A stretch of DNA of 64,000 nucleotides from an uncultured Collinsella sp. (GCA_900541195.1 UQIY01000003.1:23012-87011), one strand, 5' to 3'; shown: positions 38,511 through 51,019, counted from the stretch's first letter. A program made the numbers and translations. Notes: generated by a model not told the origin, from the letters alone.

Positions 38511-41825
<3,315 letters not shown>

Positions 41826-41836
41826 TTGACCTGTCC

Positions 41837-41927
41837 GGCCGGGGCGGGAGGGGCCGAGATTTCCCCCTTTCGCTCCGGCTGCAAGCAGAGTCGTTCAGGA
41901 GGAAACTCGGCCCCTCCCGCCCCGGCC
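41837..41927 (+). repeat. Conserved-loop hairpin element 1 (after carB)
   Basis: 22-bp perfect arms (41837-41858 with 41906-41927) starting GGCCGGGGCGGG, extended by TTTCC/GGAAA. The loop holds CTCCGGCTGCAAGCAG followed by AGTCGTTCAG (41873-41898). The hairpin at 49282-49369 has the same loop sequence, inverted, but entirely different stems. It may also serve as the carAB terminator. Confidence 0.85.
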
Positions 41928-42000
41928 TACGGTGACTCAATTGCACCGTGTGCTGCCGAAGGGGCTTTGCGCGATGATTGGGGCTGAACAGAAAATGAGT

Positions 42001-42036
42001 GTGGGCTCTGTCGTTCATTCGGACGACAGAGCCCAC
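42001..42036 (+). terminator. Strong hairpin, probable terminator
   Basis: Perfect 14-bp stem GTGGGCTCTGTCGT/ACGACAGAGCCCAC with an 8-nt loop, then AATTTG. It lies in the gene-free region after carB. Confidence 0.65.
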
Positions 42037-42109
42037 AATTTGTATGGGGCCTTCAGGTGAATTGCAATCATATGAAGGCCTTTTACCAAGGGAGAGATAT
42101 GTCTTTGGA

Positions 42110-42303
42110 CAGTTAGTTCAGATTTGTATTTCTCAAAGAGCAGAAGTCGGTTAATTTAGGCTCAATTGAACTGTTTTCGCTTTCCTAATGAGGCAGATAT
42201 GCTTACTCAAGGGCGGAAAAGGCTTATCGCTGGGTCCCAGTGACTCAAAAACCGAGATGATTAAGCAAAAGCCACTGCGAAAAATACAAATCTGAACTAA
42301 CTG
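42110..42303 (+). mobile_element. MITE-like element with 22-bp terminal inverted repeats
   Basis: A 194-bp AT-rich stretch bounded by perfect 22-bp inverted repeats starting CAGTTAGTTCAG and ending CTGAACTAACTG. It contains no open frame of note. No clear target duplication is visible at the borders. Size, terminal repeats and lack of genes fit a miniature inverted-repeat transposable element. Confidence 0.65.
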
Positions 42304-42340
42304 CCCACCACCCTCTGTCAACCTTTCTATTCAAACCAAA

Positions 42341-42382
42341 TCAGCCAACGTATGTCATAGCAATCCCCGGTAGGTCGCAGGG
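42341..42382 (+). repeat. 42-nt direct repeat, left copy
   Basis: Begins TCAGCCAACGTATGTCATAG and ends CCGGTAGGTCGCAGGG. The right copy at 49242-49283 matches at 38 of 42 positions. The two copies flank the GH31 gene, and each is followed by a hairpin. Confidence 0.85.
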
Positions 42383-42393
42383 TGGCGGCTGAG

Positions 42394-42439
42394 CCTTTTC
42401 TTCGGGAAACTTCGCGAAGTCCAGTTCCCGAGGGAAAGG
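42394..42439 (+). repeat. Hairpin following the left direct repeat
   Basis: 15-bp imperfect stem (CCTTTTCTTCGGGAA with TTCCCGAGGGAAAGG, two mismatches) enclosing the perfect palindrome ACTTCGCGAAGT. From here to 42764 no gene is seen; the promoter and leader of the GH31 gene must lie there. Confidence 0.7.
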
Positions 42440-42764
42440 TATGGTCTGTGTAATACCAGATAAACAGTACATTTTTGCTTAATTGATATTTGGGAGAAGA
42501 ACCAATTGGTGTGGCTTATTAAGCCCACTTTGCCATTGACGCTCATTTTAATTCCACTGGGAGAATTCCGAACTTGGTTGCGCAACTGCTCCTGTATGCT
42601 GATTCGACCTAATAGGTGGATATCTGGTTACTACCAGTTGACCACTTGGTAACGGGTGGGCCCACTGCACGGAATGTACCGAACACCCCTCCCGTTTGAT
42701 GCGTGCGCCATGCTACAGGGCGTGCGTCCGCGACACTTCCGCATGTCGGAGGGAAGGAGTCCAG

Positions 42765-45700
42765 GTGTGTAGGAATTCCATTTTTACGAAACGGTGGGTG
42801 AAGGGAAGCGCGGTCCTCGTTGCCACTGCAGCGACGCTTGTGTTTGCCAATCCCCAGCAGGCGATTGCCACGCCACTCAAGGGTGTCGACTCAGCGACCG
42901 TGTCTCAGTCTGCCTCGAACGTCGTCGACATCGATTTCGCTGACGGCATCAAGGGCCGTATTACGTTCCTCGAGGACGGTATTTTCCGTTATAACGTCGA
43001 CCCCAAGGGTGAGTTTTCCGAGTACGCCACGCCGCGCAGTAAGTCCCACACGGCTAAGATCCAGGCTCAGCCCGATACCTCGGACACCTACAGCAAGCCG
43101 AGTGCGACGGTTGCCGACAAGGGCGACACTATCGAGATCACCGGCGGAAAGGCGACCGTGATCCTGGACAAGGCGACTGGCAAGATGAGTATCAAGTCAG
43201 GCGACCGTGGCGTGGTTTCTGAGTCTGCGCCCCTCGACCTTGATAAGAAGGGTACCGTCCAGACGCTCGCCAAGGAGAAGTCCGAGAACTTCTTTGGCGG
43301 CGGCACCCAGAACGGCCGCTTCCTGCACACCAACCAGACCATCGCCATCTCCAACACTAACAACTGGACCGATGGCGGCGTTGCCTCGCCCAACCCGTTC
43401 TATTGGACGAGCGACGGCTACGGCGTGCTCCGAAACACGTTTGCAGAGGGTTCCTACGACTTCGGTTCCACGGACTCATCGACGGTCACGACTTTGCACA
43501 GCGAGAATGAGTTTGATGCCTATTACTTCGTGGCGACCAACGAGGGCGCCTCGAACGTGGCAACCGAGATGCTGCAGGACTACTACAAGGTGACCGGCAA
43601 TCCGGTGCTGCTGCCCGAGTACGGTTTCTACCTGGGTCATCTTAATGCCTATAACCGTGATGGCTGGTCAACGACCTCGGGTCAAAAGAAGTGGGAGACC
43701 AAGGGCAGCAAGTCCTCGAGTGAGAAGGGCGACGTTAAATACGAGTCCGGCATGTCGACGGGCTACAAGCTCGACGGCACGCTTGCGGCCGAGACGCTCA
43801 ACGGTGAGGGCCCTACGGTTGATACCGAGAACATGAAGGCGACCGATTTCGACCGCCAGTTCTCCGCCCGGCAGGTTATCGATGACTACGAGGACAACGA
43901 CATGCCGCTCGGCTGGTTCCTGCCGAACGACGGTTACGGTGCTGGCTACGGCCAGAACGGTTACTACAAGACCGGCGGCGTCAACTCCGACGGAACGAGT
44001 TCTGCCGAGCGCCTCAACGCCGTGCGCGCCAACGTCGACAATCTTAAGAAGTTCACCGAGTATGCCAACTCCAAGGGCGTGAGCACCGGTCTCTGGACCC
44101 AGTCGAACCTCGAGCCCGATAGCAACTCCGAGACCCCGTGGCATCTGCTGCGCGATTTCGATTCTGAGGTTAAGACTGGTGGCATCACCACGCTCAAGAC
44201 CGACGTCGCTTGGGTCGGCTCCGGCTACTCCTTTGGCCTCAACGGCATCAAGACGGCCTATGACACCGTGACCACCGGCGCCAACAAGCGCCCCAACATC
44301 ATCACGCTTGACGGCTGGGCCGGCACGCAGCGCTTTGGCGGCATCTGGACCGGCGACCAGTACGGCGGTAACTGGGAGTACATTCGCTTCCATATCCCCA
44401 CGTATATCGGCCAGAGCCTCTCGGGCAACCCCAACATCGGCTCCGATATGGACGGCATCTTTGGTGGCGATCCCATCATCTCCGCTCGCGACTACCAGTG
44501 GAAGACATTCACGCCCTCTATGCTTGACATGGACGGTTGGGGCACCTACCGCAAGTCGCCCATGACGCACGGCGATCCATACACGGGCATCTCGCGCTTC
44601 TATCTCAAGCTCAAAGCACAACTCATGCCCTATATCTACACGAGCGCGGCCTCGGCGGCCAACATCGACACGGGCAACGGCGATACCGGCCTTCCCATGA
44701 TCCGCGCCATGCTGCTTTCCGACAACTCCGAGTACGCCGCAAGCACCTCGACGCAGTACCAGTACATGTTCGGTGAGAACTTCCTGGTGGCACCGGTGTA
44801 TCAGGATACCCAGGCAGATGAGAACGGCAACGATGTCCGCAACGGTATCTACCTGCCCAACTACGGTACCGACGAGAATCCCACCATCTGGATTGACTAC
44901 TTCTCGGGCAAGCAGTACCGCGGCGGTCAGGTCCTCAACAACTACGAGGCTCCGCTTTGGAAGCTGCCACTCTTTGTTAAGGCCAACGCCATCGTGCCGA
45001 TGTACGCCGAGAACAACAACCCCGAGGCTGTGACCGAGACCAACACCAAGGGCACCAATCGCAGCCAGCGTATCGTCGAGTTCTTCGCCACCGAGGGTGA
45101 GGGCAGCTTTACGCAGTACGAGGATGACGGCTCCTCCATCGAGAACAACACGACCGAGGACGATTCCTACGGCACAATCGACAATATTTCCTACGGTGAG
45201 CATGTGAGCACCGTCTATAAGTCGAGCGTGGTGGGCGGCACGGCGACCTTTACCGCCGAGGCATCGCAGGGCGGCTACAGCGGCTACGACTCCAACCGCA
45301 CCACGACCTTTGTGGCCAACGTCTCCGCCAAGCCCACGAGCGTCTCCGCCAAGAACGGCGGATCCGCGCTCAACGTGGTTGAGGTCGACTCGCAGGAGGC
45401 CTTTGACGCCGCGACCCCCGAGGCCGGCCAGGCGGTCTACTTCTACAACGAGACCCCCAACCTCAACCACTACGGTAGCGACGCAGGCAGCACCGAGGCC
45501 GAGCAGGGCGAGAGCTTCAACAACACCAAGATCACCACGAATCCCAAGGTCTACGTCAAGTTCGCGAAGACCGATGTCGCCACGGCAGCGCAGACGCTCG
45601 AACTGGGCGATTTCGTGAACGCCGATGCCACGCTCGCGGCCGACCGCTTCAACGAGAACCTCTCCGCACCCGCGAACCTTGCTGCCCCCGAGGACGCCAC

Positions 45701-48700
45701 GACCCCCACGAGCATTAAGCTCACCTGGGGGAAGGTCGATGGTGCTACCTCCTACGACCTTAAGGTAGACGGCACTGTGTTCGCCGTGGGCGATGCGGCA
45801 GAATTCACGCATACCGATCTTGCCTACAACAGCAAGCATACCTACCAGATTCGTTCGCGCAACGCCGATGGCTACTCCGCATGGAGCGACGTGCTTGAGG
45901 CGAACTCTGCGCTCGACCCGTGGCGGAACGTGCCTGAGGCCGAGGAAATCACTTGGGAGGGCTCGCTCTACGGTAGCCATAAGGCCGAACTCGCCTTCGA
46001 CCATGAGTTCCAGTCGGGCGACGGCGGTTTCCACTCCGGTGGCAACGATCTGGGCAAGGCGCTTACCGTTGACTACGGTCGCGCTTACAAGCTCGACAAG
46101 CTCGAGTACTATCCGCGCGATGATGCCGGTAACGGCACTGTGACCAAGATGCGCATCGAGACGAGCCTCGACGGCGTGCATTGGACGACGCAGGAGGTCG
46201 ACTGGGAGCGCTCCGCCGCTTGCAAGACGGTGGCGTTCGACGGCGCCGTGGCCGCGCGCTACGTGCGTATGACGCCGCTCGCGTCCGTGGGCAACTTCTT
46301 CTCCGCCTCCGAGATCGCCATCTACAAGACCGACGGCACGGACGGCTTCGCTGTGGGCTCCAACCTCAACAAGGCCACGGTCTCCGACGGCGACTACTCC
46401 AACATGAAGAATTACCTGGGTCTTGAGAACCGCGAGCCCGACACCTCGACGTTCGACTCCCAGATCCGCGCCCACTTCGCCGACCTCAACGGCAACGGCG
46501 TCTACGACGTGTACGACTACTCCTTCACCATGGCGGCGCTCGACGGCGGCACCAAGCAAAAGGGCAAGGCTGCTGGCACCCTCGCGGTGATCCCGAGCAA
46601 GATGGAGGTCGAGGCCGGCGACGAGATCACGGTCGACGTCTACGCCACCGACGCCGAGAACATCAACGCGCTCGGTGCGCTCGTCAACTTCAACAGCGAC
46701 CAGTTCGAGTATGTCTCCGAGAGCATCGCGCAGGATGCGTCGACGGCGGGCATGGAGAACCTCTCGCGCGAGAAAGTGCAGTTCACGGATGGCCACCAGA
46801 CCATCAACCTGGCCTTCGCCAACCGCGGCGACGCCAAGCTCTTCAACAGTACTGGTGTGGTCGCGAGCTTTAAACTCAAGGCTAAGACGGCCGGCAAGGT
46901 CGAGCTGCCCTCGACGTCTTGGCTCGTCGGCCCGGCGTGCGACGCGCTCGAGTTCGTGAGTGATGGCACCGTGACGATGCCCGGTGTCCCGCAGCCCACC
47001 AAGTCCGAGTACGGCCGCGACGCCTTTGACATCACGATGACCAACGACGAGCTCCCCACCGACGACGGCACCAACGTCGAGAAGCTCATCCAGCAGAAGA
47101 GCTATGACGGACTGTTCGACAACAATGAGGGCGGCAACGACTTCGAGTTCCTGTGGAACTATGGGCCCAACTGGATCGACGGCAAGATGCCGACCTACGT
47201 CAAGCTGCCCGCCACGATGACGTTCGCCTTCAAGACGCCGTCGAAACTCGATAGCGTCGAGGTCGTTAACCGCAACGGTGGCAACGGCACCGTGCAGAAG
47301 ATTAAGTCCGTCGTGACGTTCGAGGACGGCTCGACCCAGGAGTTCTCGGGCGGAAGCTTTGATTCCTATCAGGCTCGCTACGCCTTTGGCCTCTCTGCCG
47401 AGAACAAGGGCAAGAAGGCGACCAAGGTCGAGATCACGCCGCTTGAGGCATCGGGTGACCAGATGCTCACGCTGCGCGAGATCAACTTCAACTACACACA
47501 GGGTGTCGAGGCCATCGAGGGTGTCGAACTGGGCAAGAACCAGACCGAGTTCTTCGAGGGCGATGTGACGCTCGTCGACGCCAAGGCCACGCCCGAGAGC
47601 GCCGGCTACCCCTATGTGACGGTCGAGAGCTCCGATCCTTCTGTGGTGAGCGTCTCCGCTGTCCAGGCCGGCGATAGCGTGAGCTACTACCTGCGCGCCA
47701 ACAAGGCCGGCAAGGCAACGATCACGGTGGCGTCGGTGCTCGATCCCTCCAAGACCGCATCCTATGAGGTCGAGGTCAAGGCTGGTGTCGACACCTCTGC
47801 GCTCATGGCAGCGCTTTCCAAGGCCGCGGGCTACAGCGAGTCCGTCTACACCAAGGATTCCTATGCAGCCCTCACCGCTGCGGTCGAGGCGGCTCAGAAG
47901 CTCCTCGATGGCGGCCAGGGCAGCTATAGCAAGAAGGATGTCGCAGACGCCACGGCCAAGATCGAGAAGGCAATCGACGGCCTCAAGATGCGCCCCGTCG
48001 ATGAGAAGAGCCTCATCAACACGCCCGAGAACCGCGAGAACGTCAAGGTGACCGGCTTCTCGAGCGAGGCCGACTATGAGGGCAGCAACGCCGTCAACGC
48101 TCTTGACGGCGATGAGCAGACGCTCTGGCACAGCGACTGGGCCTATAAGGCCGGTATGCCCCAGTACCTGACCGTCGACCTGGGCCGCGACTACGATCTC
48201 ACCGACGTCACGTTCCTGCCGCGCCAGGACGGCGGCACGAACGGCGATATCTTTGAGGCCGAGGTGCTGGTTTCCGACACCGCCGACGGTTATGAGATGG
48301 GCACCGCCACGTCGATGGGTACGTTTACCTTCGACAACGACGGCCGCGTGCTCACCGACCGTGGCGACTGGAAGCAGATGAGCTTTGGTGCCGCGCGCGG
48401 TCGCTACGTGACCGTCAAGGTGCTCCACGCCGGCGGTGGCAGCGTTGACGCCTACTGCAGCATGGCGGAGCTCAAGTTCTACGGTACGGCCGTTCCCAAT
48501 CCGGTGGCGAAGGACGACCTCACTGCCGCGATTGAAAAGGTTGATGCCGAGGTTGCAGCCGGCGACCTTAAGGCCAGCAACTACACCGAGGCTTCCTGGA
48601 CCGCGTTCCAGAACGCCTTGGCGAGCGCCCGCGCCATCCTGAACGACGAGAACGCCACGCAGGACGAGGTCGACCAGGCACTCAAGGCACTCGAGAGTGC

Positions 48701-49175
48701 TCGCGACGCGCTTGAGAAGACTCCGGTGACCCCGGTCGAGAACCCGACCAAGAAGCAGCTCAAGGCCTTGGTCAAGCAGGCGAAGGAGACTGACACCAGG
48801 GGCAAGACGGACGAGTCTGTCAAGGCCCTGACGGATGCCATTACCTACGCCGAGGACGTCTTGGGTGATGAGAATGCTTCCGACATCCAGCTCCAGGCGG
48901 CCTATGACCAGCTCAAGCTGGCCATTGAGAGCCTCAAGGATGCCGATTCCGGCAACCAGGGCGGCTCGGGCAACCAGGGTTCCGGCAATGGCTCAAACGG
49001 CGGCAACCAGGCGGGCAAGCCCGCAGGCGACAAGGCCCAGGGCAGCAAGAAGAGCGGTTCGGCGATCCCCAATACCGGCGACCAGACGGCGGCGACCGTC
49101 GCGGCCGTCGGTGGTCTTGGCGCCATCATCGCCGCGATCGGCGCTTTCTTCCATCGTCGCAGCAAGGCTAAGTAG
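42765..49175 (+). CDS. Giant secreted, wall-anchored GH31-family glycosidase (candidate alpha-N-acetylgalactosaminidase)
   Basis: A 2136-residue multidomain protein from GTG 42765 (AAGGAG upstream; an in-frame ATG at 42696 lacks a ribosome binding site). Signal peptide 1-35 ends AIA. The GH31-type barrel has LKTDVAW (candidate nucleophile D480) and GGIWTGDQYGGNW (candidate acid/base D531), then SGNPNIGSDMDGIFGG. This style resembles the GH31 subgroup that removes alpha-GalNAc from mucin-type glycans (inference). Next come a fibronectin III-like part (966-1050), an F5/8 type C/CBM32-like domain (1053-1192), a dockerin-like DLNGNGVYDVYDY (1238-), a cohesin-like domain (1271-1407), a second galactose-binding-like domain (1409-1579), an Ig-like domain, another F5/8 domain (1752-1909), three FIVAR-like repeats, and the sorting signal IPNTG (2101-2105) with a hydrophobic helix and RRSKAK tail. 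Confidence 0.88.
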   Translation: MCRNSIFTKRWVKGSAVLVATAATLVFANPQQAIATPLKGVDSATVSQSASNVVDIDFADGIKGRITFLEDGIFRYNVDPKGEFSEYATPRSKSHTAKIQAQPDTSDTYSKPSATVADKGDTIEITGGKATVILDKATGKMSIKSGDRGVVSESAPLDLDKKGTVQTLAKEKSENFFGGGTQNGRFLHTNQTIAISNTNNWTDGGVASPNPFYWTSDGYGVLRNTFAEGSYDFGSTDSSTVTTLHSENEFDAYYFVATNEGASNVATEMLQDYYKVTGNPVLLPEYGFYLGHLNAYNRDGWSTTSGQKKWETKGSKSSSEKGDVKYESGMSTGYKLDGTLAAETLNGEGPTVDTENMKATDFDRQFSARQVIDDYEDNDMPLGWFLPNDGYGAGYGQNGYYKTGGVNSDGTSSAERLNAVRANVDNLKKFTEYANSKGVSTGLWTQSNLEPDSNSETPWHLLRDFDSEVKTGGITTLKTDVAWVGSGYSFGLNGIKTAYDTVTTGANKRPNIITLDGWAGTQRFGGIWTGDQYGGNWEYIRFHIPTYIGQSLSGNPNIGSDMDGIFGGDPIISARDYQWKTFTPSMLDMDGWGTYRKSPMTHGDPYTGISRFYLKLKAQLMPYIYTSAASAANIDTGNGDTGLPMIRAMLLSDNSEYAASTSTQYQYMFGENFLVAPVYQDTQADENGNDVRNGIYLPNYGTDENPTIWIDYFSGKQYRGGQVLNNYEAPLWKLPLFVKANAIVPMYAENNNPEAVTETNTKGTNRSQRIVEFFATEGEGSFTQYEDDGSSIENNTTEDDSYGTIDNISYGEHVSTVYKSSVVGGTATFTAEASQGGYSGYDSNRTTTFVANVSAKPTSVSAKNGGSALNVVEVDSQEAFDAATPEAGQAVYFYNETPNLNHYGSDAGSTEAEQGESFNNTKITTNPKVYVKFAKTDVATAAQTLELGDFVNADATLAADRFNENLSAPANLAAPEDATTPTSIKLTWGKVDGATSYDLKVDGTVFAVGDAAEFTHTDLAYNSKHTYQIRSRNADGYSAWSDVLEANSALDPWRNVPEAEEITWEGSLYGSHKAELAFDHEFQSGDGGFHSGGNDLGKALTVDYGRAYKLDKLEYYPRDDAGNGTVTKMRIETSLDGVHWTTQEVDWERSAACKTVAFDGAVAARYVRMTPLASVGNFFSASEIAIYKTDGTDGFAVGSNLNKATVSDGDYSNMKNYLGLENREPDTSTFDSQIRAHFADLNGNGVYDVYDYSFTMAALDGGTKQKGKAAGTLAVIPSKMEVEAGDEITVDVYATDAENINALGALVNFNSDQFEYVSESIAQDASTAGMENLSREKVQFTDGHQTINLAFANRGDAKLFNSTGVVASFKLKAKTAGKVELPSTSWLVGPACDALEFVSDGTVTMPGVPQPTKSEYGRDAFDITMTNDELPTDDGTNVEKLIQQKSYDGLFDNNEGGNDFEFLWNYGPNWIDGKMPTYVKLPATMTFAFKTPSKLDSVEVVNRNGGNGTVQKIKSVVTFEDGSTQEFSGGSFDSYQARYAFGLSAENKGKKATKVEITPLEASGDQMLTLREINFNYTQGVEAIEGVELGKNQTEFFEGDVTLVDAKATPESAGYPYVTVESSDPSVVSVSAVQAGDSVSYYLRANKAGKATITVASVLDPSKTASYEVEVKAGVDTSALMAALSKAAGYSESVYTKDSYAALTAAVEAAQKLLDGGQGSYSKKDVADATAKIEKAIDGLKMRPVDEKSLINTPENRENVKVTGFSSEADYEGSNAVNALDGDEQTLWHSDWAYKAGMPQYLTVDLGRDYDLTDVTFLPRQDGGTNGDIFEAEVLVSDTADGYEMGTATSMGTFTFDNDGRVLTDRGDWKQMSFGAARGRYVTVKVLHAGGGSVDAYCSMAELKFYGTAVPNPVAKDDLTAAIEKVDAEVAAGDLKASNYTEASWTAFQNALASARAILNDENATQDEVDQALKALESARDALEKTPVTPVENPTKKQLKALVKQAKETDTRGKTDESVKALTDAITYAEDVLGDENASDIQLQAAYDQLKLAIESLKDADSGNQGGSGNQGSGNGSNGGNQAGKPAGDKAQGSKKSGSAIPNTGDQTAATVAAVGGLGAIIAAIGAFFHRRSKAK

Positions 49176-49199
49176 TCCCAGCGACAACTAAGCAAACGT

Positions 49200-49231
49200 G
49201 CCCGCCGCTCCGTCAAGGACGGCGGGCATTG
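49200..49231 (+). terminator. GH31 gene terminator
   Basis: 8-bp stem GCCCGCCG/CGGCGGGC plus inner TCC/GGA, 25 bp after the stop codon, then ATTGCTTTATT. Confidence 0.75.
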
Positions 49232-49241
49232 CTTTATTATT

Positions 49242-49283
49242 TCAGCCAACGTACGTCATGGCAATATCCGGTAGGTCGCAGGG
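49242..49283 (+). repeat. 42-nt direct repeat, right copy
   Basis: Begins TCAGCCAACGTACGTCATGG; 38 of 42 positions match the left copy at 42341-42382. Its last bases run into the conserved-loop hairpin. Confidence 0.85.
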
Positions 49284-49369
49284 CGCTTCGCGGGCGGGCC
49301 AGGCTCTATCTGAACGACTTTGCGAAGCAACCGGAGTGAAGATAAAGCCTGGCCCGCCCGCGAAGCGCC
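49282..49369 (+). repeat. Conserved-loop hairpin element 2 (before purE)
   Basis: 24-bp perfect arms (49282-49305 with 49346-49369) starting GGCGCTTCGCGGGCGG, extended by one mismatch and TATCT/AGATA. The loop (49310-49336) reads CTGAACGACTTTGCGAAGC followed by AACCGGAG, the reverse complement of the element-1 loop with few changes. Confidence 0.85.
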
Positions 49370-49464
49370 ACAGAGACCGCAGGGACGGGAGAAGCTATAC
49401 TACTCTCAGTAGTTAAGGGTCGCGGATTCGCCGCGTCACCGCTCTCAACAGGAGGTCTTTGTTT

Positions 49465-49929
49465 ATGGCAGATCAGAAGCCGGTTGTCGGGATCATCATG
49501 GGCTCCAAGTCCGATCTGGGCGTTATGGAAGGTTGCACCGCCGAGCTCGAGGCACTGGGCGTGCCCTATGAGCTCGTGATTGCGAGCGCGCACCGCACGC
49601 CGGCGAAGGTCCATGAGTGGGCCTCGACTGCTGCCGACCGCGGCATCAAGGTGATTATCGCTGCTGCCGGCAAGGCTGCTCACCTGGGCGGCGTCGTGGC
49701 TGCGTTTACGCCGCTGCCGGTCATCGGCGTGCCTATGAAGACGAGCGATCTGGGTGGTATGGACTCGCTGCTGTCGATGGTGCAGATGCCTTCGGGCGTG
49801 CCCGTTGCCTGTGTGGCCATCAACGGTGCCAAGAACGCTGCCATTTACGCCACGCAGATCCTGGGCGCCTGCGACCCCGAGTACCGCAAGGTTATCGAGA
49901 AGATGAAGCAGGAGATGGCTGACGCCTAA
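49465..49929 (+). CDS. purE: N5-carboxyaminoimidazole ribonucleotide mutase, class I PurE
   Basis: Converts N5-CAIR to CAIR in purine synthesis. 154 residues from ATG 49465 (AGGAGG upstream). Signatures: GIIMGSKSDLGVMEG, VIASAHRTPAKVHEWA, IAAAGKAAHLGGVVAAFT, PVIGVPMKTSDLGGMDSLLSMVQMP. No purK is adjacent. It stands between the conserved-loop hairpin and the sortase gene. Confidence 0.96.
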   Translation: MADQKPVVGIIMGSKSDLGVMEGCTAELEALGVPYELVIASAHRTPAKVHEWASTAADRGIKVIIAAAGKAAHLGGVVAAFTPLPVIGVPMKTSDLGGMDSLLSMVQMPSGVPVACVAINGAKNAAIYATQILGACDPEYRKVIEKMKQEMADA

Positions 49930-49965
49930 GCGCTCTGCCAGTCCATTTGCAGCATAAGGAGAGCC

Positions 49966-50964
49966 ATGTCCGACTATCAGGGAAAGCGTTTTTCGGCTTC
50001 TCGGATTTCCGATCCAGCCAAGTCGGGAGCAGCCCGCGCGCCGCAGCAGGGTCGGACATCCTCTCCTCAACAGCCGCGCGCGCCGCGCCCCGTGACGCCG
50101 GCGAAGCATCGCCGTCAGGATACGCCTGCTGCATATCGCCCTTCGTCATACAGTACGGCCAAGAAGTCACCTCGCTCTTCGGCGCATACCGCGCCATCGA
50201 GCTATACCGAGCCGCCGCGCAAAAAGCGCCGCTCCGTCATTCCCATTCTGCTCATCATCATCGGCATTGGCCTGATCGTTGCTGCGGCCGCCATCTTTAT
50301 CAACGCGCAGATTGGCTACAAGCAGGCGAGCGAGTCGTATCAAAAAATCGAAAAGCAATATGTGAGCGACAAGGACGCCAGTGGCGTGCCAATTGTCGAC
50401 TTCAATGCGCTGGCCCAGACAAATCCCGAGGTTGTGGGTTGGATTTACGCGCCCGGCACCAACATCAACTACCCCGTGGTGCAGACCAACAACAACTCCA
50501 AGTACCTCAACACGCTGTTCGACGGTACGGCCAATGCCTCGGGAGCCATCTTCCTGGATAGCGACGACAACGCGCCGGGCATGGTGGATCAGCAGACCAC
50601 GATTTACGGTCATCATATGAACGACGGTTCGATGTTCAACGTGATTTCGGATACGACCGATCAGGCGACGTTCGACAGCATGGAATACGTGTACTACATC
50701 ACGCGTGATACGACGTATAAGTTGCGCCCGCTGGCGACCAAGGTGGTCGAGGACACGTATGCCAAGGCGCGCACGCCCAACTTTGAGGGCGATGACGGAC
50801 TGAAGAATTACCTGTCCGAGATGCTCGACGGCGCCTCGGCGGTGGCGAGCGATGCAGGCGACCGCGCCGCCTCGGCAACGAAGGTCGTGACGCTCGTGAC
50901 CTGTCGCTCGCTGTCATTTAGCAATACGCGCGCTGTCATGGTGCTCACGCCGGTCGAGGAATAA
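49966..50964 (+). CDS. srtB: Class B sortase
   Basis: Transpeptidase that attaches secreted proteins to the cell wall. The 332-residue protein has a long Ser/Pro/Arg-rich cytosolic N-terminus (1-88), one transmembrane helix (about 90-113) and an extracellular sortase domain: VGWIYAPGTNINYPVVQ, IYGHHM (His216/217 region), the catalytic TLVTCRSLSF (Cys313) and NTRAVM (Arg322). The NINYPVVQ...GHHM spacing and TLxTC match class B. Only purE separates it from the IPNTG-bearing GH31 protein, a plausible substrate (inference). Confidence 0.92.
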   Translation: MSDYQGKRFSASRISDPAKSGAARAPQQGRTSSPQQPRAPRPVTPAKHRRQDTPAAYRPSSYSTAKKSPRSSAHTAPSSYTEPPRKKRRSVIPILLIIIGIGLIVAAAAIFINAQIGYKQASESYQKIEKQYVSDKDASGVPIVDFNALAQTNPEVVGWIYAPGTNINYPVVQTNNNSKYLNTLFDGTANASGAIFLDSDDNAPGMVDQQTTIYGHHMNDGSMFNVISDTTDQATFDSMEYVYYITRDTTYKLRPLATKVVEDTYAKARTPNFEGDDGLKNYLSEMLDGASAVASDAGDRAASATKVVTLVTCRSLSFSNTRAVMVLTPVEE

Positions 50965-51019
50965 AGTGTCCGGGAGCCCCGTCCCAAAAAGACTACCCTG
51001 GAAATCAAAAGGAGAAATG

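Noticed and set aside
42110..42440. CRISPR array in the repeat-rich region before the GH31 gene
   Set aside because: The repeats are inverted or present in two distant copies; there is no series of regular repeats with spacers and no cas gene.
43668..48428. 1586-codon open frame on the minus strand inside the GH31 gene
   Set aside because: It mirrors the third-position GC bias of the real gene, has no family resemblance and no ribosome binding site. The plus-strand frame encodes clear enzyme domains.
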